Of a DNA stretch of 35,675 nucleotides, positions 19,429 through 27,487 are shown piece after piece. Below the pieces are notes generated by a model. That model saw only the letters and a list, made by a program, of their open reading frames with translations. It ran no database searches and had not been told where the DNA came from. The translations under genes and the position numbers were made by a program. Every line of letters starts with the position of its first letter. The first letter of the stretch is position 1. This DNA comes from Priapulus caudatus (taxonomy: Eukaryota; Priapulida; Priapulimorpha; Priapulimorphida; Priapulidae): the NCBI RefSeq assembly GCF_000485595.1, contig NW_014577168.1, positions 361,475 through 397,149 on the forward strand, written 5' to 3'.

Positions 19429-19810
19429 CAGAGATGCCAACACTTTTCTGAGCAAACTGTAGTGAAGATGTCTGAAATCTGTAGTCCGAGGGTCACGCAG
19501 TGACCCGAATATGCTAGGAGGTTCGGGACATGCACCACCCGGAAATTTTTTGATTCCGAGATGCAATTTCCTGCATTCTGGGACCCAAAATGACAATAAG
19601 TTCACACTGATATTTGCTGCTAAATACATGTAGTTATTTTCAATCATGTTATATCAATGTAACACTGAAACAAAACACTTGAAATATGACCAAAATGATT
19701 TTTTTTCGATCGTAATAAAAATCGTAGTTGTATGCAAACTGGTCGTAGTGGTCAAAATGCAAACGAAATTCGTATAAAATACGGATAAAGCGTAGTGGTT
19801 GGCATCTCTG
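19429..19810. mobile_element. MITE present in only one of the two VPS13 duplicate copies
   Basis: Terminal inverted repeats CAGAGATGCCAACAC / GTGGTTGGCATCTCTG bound 382 bp. The flanks are ATGTGA (left) and ATATGA (right), a likely imperfect target duplication. In the other copy the equivalent place (about 25,219-25,230, AACGATATGAGGCATAAT) is uninterrupted, an empty site. The element lies in VPS13 intron 6 and encodes nothing visible. Confidence 0.75.
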
Positions 19811-20077
19811 ATATGAGGATAATTGAGATACGTTGCACAATGATATATGGTGTCGTATGATTTTCTTAAATATTTATATGACAATTGCTATAGGTATATG
19901 ACATCCCGCCGACCCTCGGCACCGACCTTTCCCCTGCCCCCGACCCATCCTGACGATCTTCGGCGTCCATCTTGACGTTCTTTATCTTCTGCACATCGCT
20001 GTGCTCTCCCCCTCCCCCATCCCACTGAGTCACTGACCCTCTGCCCCACTCCCATCCAGACGACCTTCAGCACTGAC

Positions 20078-20202
20078 CTTGAAGTACTTGATCCGCTGCA
20101 CGTAACGTCCTGCAGTATCTGGTTGCCCTCGGCCTCACGCAGCTGGTAGGGCCGGATAACGCCGTCTGCGTGGATCATCCGCGGCGGCCGCTGTCGCCTA
20201 AC
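20078..20202 (-). pseudogene. Chimeric exon: VPS13 exon 9 start fused to exon 6 end
   Basis: From the acceptor GTGTGTGTAG (before 20202) the sequence is exon 9 (VRRQRPPRMIHADGVIRPYQ to GNQILQDV). At about 20,100-20,107 it switches, through a shared ACGT, to the last ~25 bp of exon 6 (ACGTGCAGC.GATCAAGTACT) and its donor AAG|GTCAGT. The fused exon is 125 bp, not a multiple of three, so an mRNA using it would lose frame. It marks the junction between the two copies of the exon 6-9 block. It is either a real tandem duplication breakpoint or an assembly join. Confidence 0.8.
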
Positions 20203-20216
20203 CTACACACACACAC

Positions 20217-20377
20217 CAGGGGAAAAAATGACTTTTTTTTACGGGAGCTCTTTTTTTCAAGTCTGGGAAAAATAGCTCTCGTCAAACATTTTACGGGAGC
20301 TATTTTGAGCCTCACGGGAGCGATTTCGGAGGTTTCAAGAGCGAATCGTGAATCGCTCCCGTGTATTTTCTACCCTC
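20217..20377. mobile_element. hAT-like MITE in VPS13 intron 8 (copy A)
   Basis: Counterpart of 17,423-17,585 with ends CAGGGGAAAAAATGAC / GTGTATTTTCTACCCTC. It keeps the internal TTTTACGGGAGCTATTTTGA segment. It sits 14 bp from the acceptor of the chimeric exon. The remaining intron down to 20,767 closely follows the copy B intron. Confidence 0.7.
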
Positions 20378-20767
20378 ACACACACGGGTGTTAACGAAAA
20401 CCATGGGTTAAGATCATCAGATGCAATTCACTTTTTTTAATTATAAAATCTAAATTTTAATGGTAAATTCTAAAAAAAAACATTTTCCTAATTTTTCTCA
20501 AGACGGAAATCTGTCGACAGACGAACAGTTAACAACAATGCACAAACGTAACGACGCGCGAGACATGGAGAAACGACGTGAAGCGATAAAAGACATGGAG
20601 AAAAAACACGTTGCGGACGGACAACGGACATGTTGCGGATTTCCCCACCAGCAGCGGAAGCTTTCGAAGAAGCTGAATGTTAAGAGGTTCCTTCCCCCCC
20701 GTGCGCACCCGTCACTGTAGGCTCTTTACGCCAAGAGAGAGAGAGAGACACCGAGAGAAGAGCTCAC

Positions 20768-21535
20768 CTCCTCCGACATGTCGGTCGCCTTGCGGATGCT
20801 CTCCAGCGACGTGCTCGCAAAGTCGACGACGCCGCTCGTCGGCCGCGCGACCAGCCCGATCAGACCCTTCCCGGCGCCCTTGAAGAAGCCGGCGGCGCCC
20901 TCCTGCTTGGCGCCCTCCACCGGCTTCAGCACGACGCCGCTCACGCCGTCCCACACGCCCATGACGAGCCCCTTGCCGCCCTGCGCGAGCCCGGACTTCA
21001 GGTTGGCCGGCCGCTTGTTCAGCTGCTCCTGCCGCTTGCGCTGGTAGTCGTCGTCGAGCGTGAGCGCGGCGAGGCCCTTGCCGAGCGTGCCCGTGATGCG
21101 GCCGACCGCGCCGGCCGCGCCGCCGACGACGCCGCCGAAGAGGCTGCGCACGCCGAGCGCGAGTCCCTCGGCGAACTCCTCGGGGCCCTGCACGACGCCC
21201 TGCATCGGCTCGTAGAAGAGGTCGGTGACGCCGTCCTTGACGCCCGTGATGAGGCCGAACGGGTTGCCGAGCACGTCCAGGCCGAGCACGAGCACGTACA
21301 GCTGCTTGACCGCCTGCCCGACGTAGTGCATCGTCGCCTCCGCCTGCAGCTGCACCTGCGTGTAGAACGCGCTCTCGCGTTCGAAGTACGCCAGCTTGAA
21401 GACGACGTCCTGGATCTCGGTGACCGTCACGCCGACGCTCTTGAGGAGGAGGCCGACGACGTTGGCGTGCAGTGGCGCCGCCGGGCGGCCGTTGGCAGCG
21501 GCCGCGGTGCCGCCCTGAGAGAAGCTGATGTGCAC
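20768..21535 (-). CDS. VPS13: VPS13 exon 8 (clean copy): ATG2-C-like membrane region
   Basis: 768-bp, phase 0-0 exon (256 codons) with acceptor ATATTTTAAG before 21535 and donor GAG|GTGAGC. It contains [20 protein letters not shown], then [40 protein letters not shown], and a glycine-rich [20 protein letters not shown] followed by [17 protein letters not shown]. These are the hallmark blocks of the C-terminal ATG2-like domain of VPS13A/C, whose amphipathic helices bind lipid droplets or mitochondria. It ends [16 protein letters not shown], leading to exon 9. The match to the family is gapless and strong. The other copy at 17,976-18,801 is broken. Confidence 0.95.
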
Positions 21536-21714
21536 CTTAAAATATAAATTACATTATATACGTATATAAAATATATATTGGTACATATTATATAAGTGTA
21601 TGTTGGTATATATATATATGCTGCGTAGAAATGCTACCTTATCATAATATGTACACCATGTTTAGCGTATGGCGTCGAGTGGTTTGGTCACGTATTAGCA
21701 TGTGGGGTGAGGCG

Positions 21715-24690
21715 GCGATAAGAGCGTGAGAGAGCGGTGGCGACAAGAGAGTGCGAGAGAGAGGTGGCGCTAAGAAAGCGTGAGAGCGGTGGCGACAAGA
21801 GAGCGCGAGAGAGCGGTGGCGATAAGAGAGCGTGAGAGAGCGGTGGCGATAAGAGAGCGTGAGAGAGCGGTGGCAATAAGAGAGCTAGTCGGCGACAGAT
21901 GAGCGCAGGAGAGCGTGGCGACAAGCGAGAACGTGAGAGAGCGAGTGGCCCGACAAGAGAGCAGTGGCGACAAGCTGAGAGCGCGCAGAGGCGGTGGCGA
22001 CAAGAGAACGTGAGTGAGGAGCAGTGCCGACAAGAGAGCGTCGAGAGAGGTGGCCGACAAGAGAGCGTCGGAGAGCGTGGCGGACAGAGAACGTGGATGG
22101 AGAGCGTGCGACAGAGAGCAGTGGCGACAAGAGAGCGCGGAAGAGAGCGGGTGGCGACAAGAGCAACGGTGAGAGATGCCAGTGGCGACAAGGAGAGCTA
22201 GACGAGACAGTGGCGACAAGAGCAGAACGTGAGAGAGCGGTGCCGACAGAGAAGCGGTGGCGACATGTGAGCGTGAGAGAGCGGGTGCGGCGACCAAGAG
22301 AGGTGAGAGAGCAGTGGCGACAAGAAAAACGTCGAGAGAGCTCGGGTGGCACAAGAGACCAGTCGGCCGACAAGACGGAGCGCGAGAGAGCGGTGGCGAC
22401 AAGACGAGCGTGACGAGAGCGTGGGACAGAGCAGCGTGAGAGAGCGGTGGCCGGACAAGAGCAACGTGAGAGAGAGCGAGTGCTGCGAACAAGAGACCGT
22501 GACGAGAGCTGTGGCAACACGAGAGAGCGTGATGAGAGCGTGCGACAAGAGAGCAGTGCCGACAAGAGATCGCGACGAGAGCCGGTGCCGACAGAGCAGC
22601 GTGAGAGAGCCGGTGGCGACAAGAGAAGTGAGAGAGCAGTGGCCGACAAGAGAGCGGAGAGAGCGGTGGCGACAACGAGAACCGTGAGAGAGCAGTGGCC
22701 GACAAGAGAGTAGAGAGCAGTGGCGACAGAGAACGTCGAGAGAGCAGTGGCACAAGAGACGTGGAAAGCGGGTGGGCTGACATGAGAACGTGGAGAGAGC
22801 TAAGTGGCGACAAGAGAGCTTGAGAGAGCAGGTTGCGACAATGAGATGCGTCGAGAGAGCGGTGGCGCAAGGAGAACGTCGAGAGAGCGGTGGCGGACAA
22901 GAGAAGCAGTTCCGACAAAAGCGTCGAAAGCGTGGCCCCGCACAATGAGAAACGTGAGAGAGCGGTGGCGACAAGAGAGCGCGGAGAGAGCGTGGCGACA
23001 AGAAACGAGAGAAGCGGTTGGCCGACAAGGAGGAGCGCGACCGAGGCGGTGCGGACAGAGAGCAGTGGCGACAAGAGAGCGTGAGCAGAGCAGTGGCGAC
23101 AAGAGAACGTGAGAGAGCGGGTGGCGACAAGAGAGCAGTTGGCGACAAGAGAACGTCGAGAGAGCAGTGGCGACAAGAAGAGCTGTTGAGAGAGCAGTGG
23201 CGACAAACGAGAACGCTGGAGAGAGCGGGGGGCGACAAGCGAGAACGTCGAGAGACAGTCGGCGACAGAGAGCCGTGAGAGAGCGGTGGCGACAAGAGAT
23301 CGCCCGAGAGAGCGGTGGCAACAACAGAGCAGTGGCCGACAAGAGAACGTGAGAGAGCCGTGGCCGACAATGAGAGCGCTGGAGAGGAAGCGAGGTGGGA
23401 CGACAAGAGAGCGCGAATGGAGCGGTCGGCACGACAACGAGAGCAGTGCGCGTGCACAGAGGCCGTTGAGAGAGCAGTGGCGACAAGAGAACGTGAGAGA
23501 GACGGTGGCGACAGAGAGCAGTGCGCGCAAAGAGAACGTGAGAGAGAGGGCGACAAGAGAGCGTGAGAGAGCAGTGGCCGACAAGAGAACGTCGAGAGCA
23601 GCGGTGGCGACAACAGAACGTGAGCAGAGCGGGGTGGCGCACAAGAGAGCATGGCGACAAGAGAACGTGGAGAAGAGCAGTGGCGATAAGAAGAGCCAAG
23701 TCGGCGACAGAGAGACGTGACCTGAGAGCAGTGGCGATCAAGAGCGTTTGAGAGAGACGGGCTGGCGACAAGACAGAGCGCTGAGAGCAGCAGGGGCGAC
23801 AAGAGAGCGGACGAGGACAGGTGGCGACCACCGAGAGCAGTGGGCCGACAAGAGAACGCTGAGGATGAGAGCAGTGGGCGACAACGCAGAGCGTGCACAG
23901 AGGAGCGTGGCGACAACGAGAACGTTTGATAGAGCGGTGGCCGACAATAAGAGAGCAGTGGCGACAATGAGAACTGAAAGACAGTGGCGACACGAGAGCG
24001 TGAGAGAGCAGTGCGCGACAAGAGAACGTCGAGAGACGGTTGGCGACAAGAGAGCAGTGGCGACAAGAGAAGCGCTGAGAGAGCAGTAACAAGAGGAGCG
24101 TGAGAGAGCAGTTGGCGACAAGAGAGCTGGAGAGACGGTGGCGACAGAGAGCCAGTGCGACAATGATGAGCGCAGAGAGAGCGGGGTGCCGACAAGAGAG
24201 CGTGAGAGCAGCGAGTGGCGACAATGAGAGCGTGTAGAGAGCGCGGTGGCGACAAGAGAACGTGCAGAGAGCGTCGGCCGACAAGAGAACGTGAGAGAGC
24301 GGTGCGCGACAAGAGAGCAGTGGCGACAAGAGAACGTGACGAGAGCGAGTTGGCGACAAATCGAGAGCGTGAGAGAGCGGATGGCGACAAGAGAAGTGAA
24401 GAGCGTGGCGACACAGAGAACGTGAGAGACGCTGCGACAAGCAGAACGTGGACGAGACGTGGGCGAAAAAGCAGGAGAACGTGAGAGAAGCGGTGGCGAC
24501 AGCAGGATCAGTGGCGACACGAGAAGTGAGAGCAGTGCGACAAGCAGAGCCGTGACGCAGAGCATGGCGACTAGACGAGCGGAGAGAGCAGTGGCCGACA
24601 AGAGAGCAGTGGCGACAAGAGAACGTGAGAGAGCGCCGTGGCGACAAGCCACGGAGAAGTTGTGAGAGCGGGCTGGCGACAACACGCGGA
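21715..24690. repeat. ~3-kb minisatellite, 27-bp unit, in VPS13 intron 7
   Basis: Units alternate around GAGAGAGCGGTGGCGACAAG + AGAACGT and GAGAGAGCAGTGGCGACAAG + AGAGCGT, 27 bp each, roughly 110 units. Shorter units (GGCCGACAAGAGAGCAGT..) are interspersed. The first ~180 bp are regular. The rest is peppered with single-base insertions and deletions. Because 27 is a multiple of three, long spurious frames (SRSLVATAL-type repeats on the minus strand) run through it. It is intronic: exons 7 and 8 join directly in the protein. Purine-rich on the plus strand throughout. Confidence 0.92.
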
Positions 24691-24903
24691 AAGCAGATAT
24701 GCACGGAATGTCGAGCATAGCATTGATCGAGTGAATAGATGGATAGATTATCCATTATATACATATATATATTATTATAGATTATAACTGGATAGATTGT
24801 CGAGTATATCGAGTGTAGAACTTCGCGTTTCGAGAAACCGTCCGCGCACGCGATGCCCGAATCTGGCGCAAAGGTTTGTGTTCGAGATTTCGCTACACGC
24901 GAC

Positions 24904-25133
24904 CGTTACCGCGCGGAAAGTGGAGGAGGTCGTGGTAGTTACGCGGTCCAGGCAGCGAGCACGGTCGTCGCGAGGTCTCAACAAGGTCGACGTGGGTCAG
25001 CGCGCCCGAATCCGCCTCCATGCGGCCGCTAGCTCGTTAGAGCGCGCACGTCGACAGATCCGGCGCAAACATCGCCAGCATGCCTGTTGATGAACGCCCT
25101 TGGTCGTCTGCACGCCATTCCTGGATTGCGAAC
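24904..25133 (-). pseudogene. Frameshifted second copy of VPS13 exon 7
   Basis: It aligns with the clean exon at 19,122-19,340 but is about 230 bp instead of 219 and carries several single-base insertions that destroy the frame. For example GAACGCCCTTGGTCGTCTGC stands for AAAGCCCTGGTCGGCCTGC. The flanking intron sequence is equally noisy. It is probably unpolished sequence of the same locus or haplotype rather than a decayed paralogue. Confidence 0.75.
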
Positions 25134-25329
25134 CGCTAAACAAATAGGACAATGAATGTAATTCAGATAGGAAATTGCGAAATTGGCCTTGGAAAACTGC
25201 AACGATTGGTGCGTTGCGTAACGATATGAGGCATAATTAGAACGCTATCGTCTCCAGAGATACTATATTGGTGGTCGTATGATTTCCTTTAAATATTTGA
25301 TTAGTGACATTGCTGATAGTTATATTACA

Positions 25330-26018
25330 TCCCGCCGACCCTCGATCACGACCTTTCCCCTGCCCCCGACCCATCCTGCCGACCTTCGGGCCGTCCATAC
25401 TTGACAGGTTCTGTCATCTTCTGCACATCGGCTGTGCCCTCCCCCTCCCTCCATCCGCACTGACCTTCCTCGCCCACTCCCATCCAGCACGACGTTCGCG
25501 AACTGACCTTTGAAAGTATCTTGATCTTGCCTGCACCTGTGCTGTGCTCTGCCCCCACATCCCAAACCCCTGCCCCCAGCCGCCAGCCCTCGACCTTCAG
25601 CACTCGACCTTTAAAGTATTGAATCTGCTACAGGTCGCTGTGCTCTCCCCCCATCCCACCCTGTCCCCAGCCCCACCTCCTCGACCTTCAGCACTGACCT
25701 TGAAGTACTTGATCTGCTGCACGTTGCTGTGCTCTCCCCCCAGCCCCACCTCCTCGACCTTCAGCACTGACCTTGAAGTACTTGATCTGCTGCACGTTGC
25801 TGTGCTCTCCCCCCAGCCCCACCTCCTCGACCTTCAGCACTGACCTTGAAGTACTTGATCTGCTGCACGTTGCTGTGCTCTCCCCCCAGCCCCACCTCCT
25901 CGACCTTCAGCACTGACCTTGAAGTACTTGATCTGCTGCACGTTGCTCCTCCCTGCCCCCAGCCCCACCTCCTCGACCTTCAGCACTGACCTTGAAGTAC
26001 TTGATCTGCTGCACGTCG
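25330..26018 (-). repeat. Tandem ladder of the exon 6 splice donor (73-bp unit)
   Basis: Blocks containing GCACTGACCTTGAAGTACTT and GATCTGCTGCACGT start at 25,691, 25,764, 25,837, 25,910 and 25,983, exactly 73 bp apart. The last is the genuine exon 6 end. On the minus strand each copy reads CAGCAGATCAAGTACTTCAA G|GTCAGTGC, that is the last ~28 exon bases, the GT donor and ~45 bp of intron. More diverged copies lie at about 25,503 and 25,600. A shorter degenerate series in the other duplicate spans 19,900-20,100. Confidence 0.92.
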
Positions 26019-26401
26019 CTGTGCTCCACGTTGCGCTTCATCACGCTCAGCTCGACGAACGGCTTCGGCACGCTCTCGGCGGCGACGGACCGCGGCGGCG
26101 GCACGGGCGCGAGCACGACGGCGAACGCGCTCGCGGGAAGCTGGTTGTCGACCTGAACGTGCTGAAGCTTCGCGTGCAGCTGCGTCGAGTGCGCGGACGC
26201 GCGCGCGTTCAGCCACACGCCGTGCTGGTAGGTGCGGCGCACGCGGCACTTGCGCGGCTTGTAGAGCGCCATCTCGGCGAAGTCGATCTCCATCTTGTTT
26301 TCGGTGTGGACGCGCGGCTTCGCCTTGCGGCCCGCTGCGACGTCGGCGAGGTACTTTTGGTAGTGCCGCTCGACGATCTCGCTCTCCTTCAGCTTCATGC
26401 C
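25991..26401 (-). CDS. VPS13: VPS13 exon 6
   Basis: 411-bp, phase 0-0 exon (137 codons) with acceptor CATCAAG before 26401 and donor AAG|GTCAGT. It starts GMKLKESEIVERHYQKYLAD and includes KMEIDFAEMALYKPRKCRVR, then QLHAKLQHVQVDNQLPASAF followed by VVLAPVPPPRSVAAESVPKP and FVELSVM, ending VQQIKYFK. The pattern HxxxLHA.(I/L)..(L/I)Q(V/I)(D/Q)NQ(L/I)....FP(V)V..PV.PP.S is typical of VPS13A/C between the VAB and ATG2-C-like domains (the end of the extended rod). Both its splice boundaries have been tandemly copied into the neighbouring introns. Confidence 0.94.
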
Positions 26402-26660
26402 CTTGATGTTGGAAATGAAATTGAGAAAAAAGGTTTTTAGATTCTAGCCTGTCACGTCTACATTTCGCTCCCCTTCAGTATCACGCCCTTGAGGTCGGAA
26501 ACAAAAATCATGGAATTTTTCTTTTTTCAAAAATAATCCTTCAGCTTCTAATGTCCTTGAGGTCGGGGAAAAAATCGAATAAAACAAAAGAATTTGGGGG
26601 GGAAAAATCCTTTAGATCCTTTTGAAGTCGAAAAAAAAGTTGAGAAAAGCTTTTGGATTC
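26380..26660 (-). repeat. Decaying tandem copies of the exon 6 acceptor region
   Basis: The exon 6 start (plus strand CTCCTTCAGCTTCATGCCCTTGATGTTGG split around the splice site) recurs as CTCCCCTTCAGTATCACGCC + CTTGAGGTCGG near 26,470-26,500. It recurs again as TCCTTCAGCTTCTAATG + TCCTTGAGGTCGG near 26,537-26,565, and a fainter block lies near 26,610-26,640. On the minus strand the second copy still translates GVILKGSEM before a stop, recognisably the GMKLKESEI of exon 6. Each copy retains an AG at the acceptor position. Confidence 0.75.
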
Positions 26661-26864
26661 TCACTTGTTACGTCTACGTCCGTCCGTGATGACGCATCAA
26701 ACTATCGATATTAAAATAAAAATCGAAATATTAAATACGAACAGTATCAGTACGTCGATAGTAAAATGGAAGTGTAGATAAGAGTCGCTTATAGCGCCAA
26801 AGTTTCACGAACAGAAACATACTAACTGCATTAAAAAAATATGAATCCGATTGGCAACGCCTAC

Positions 26865-27047
26865 CTTGAATCGTTTGCGTTTCGTCTCCCAGATGACGCC
26901 ACTGCTCGTCAGTGACACGTAGCAGACGTCGGTACGCGTCGTGTCGTCGATGAGCGACAAGCCGAAGCCGTTCAGAGCGACGGTGGCATCCATGTCTGCC
27001 GCCTCCAGCTCACCCGCCTGCTGTGCCATCGTTGCCAACACCAGGTC
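26865..27047 (-). CDS. VPS13: VPS13 exon 5
   Basis: 183-bp, phase 0-0 exon (61 codons) with acceptor CCCCCGCAG before 27047 and donor AAG|GTAGGC. It reads DLVLATMAQQAGELEAADMD, then a segment with GFGLSLIDDTTRTDVCYVSL and TSSGVIWETKRKRFK. The GxGLS(L/V)I(N/D)......(E)(V/L)xYVSLTSS.V.WE block immediately follows the VAB domain in VPS13 proteins. It links to exon 6 in phase 0. Confidence 0.93.
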
Positions 27048-27249
27048 CTGCGGGGGCGAACAATCACACAAAATACGAACTCATTATCGCACATCGCGTC
27101 ATTTTCGTTTCATCCTGCAAATTTCATTTCATTCGACAGTTTAGTTTCACGTAACAGGTTCAGTACAGCAGTCGATATATATATTGAAATTAATATTATG
27201 CAAACTTACTCTCATCATTACAGACTACTAAAAATTATTATGCTTCCGG

Positions 27250-27480
27250 TTGCTCAAAACAACAATGTTCAACTTTGTTCAAATAAACACATGCAACATG
27301 GAAACCATGCAATGCAATACAGCACTATACAATAGCATGACTAGGACTATACTTATACCAAGAATACAATACAACATGTACAATACAATACCATATAACA
27401 AAATAATGCAATACAGTACAAATACAATTCAACAACATAAAACAAAATACAATACAAATCAACACAACAGAGTACAACGC
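27250..27480. repeat. AATAC-rich low-complexity stretch in VPS13 intron 4
   Basis: Irregular repeats of AATACAA/CAATACA fill the intron just before the exon 4 donor. Composition is strongly A-rich on the plus strand. No element boundaries are visible. Confidence 0.6.
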
Positions 27481-27487
27481 TACGTAC

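Noticed and set aside
21770-24414. Open frames of 600-740 codons encoding Ser/Leu/Arg-rich repeats
   Set aside because: They are translations of a 27-bp minisatellite whose unit is a multiple of three. The VPS13 protein is continuous across this interval without them.
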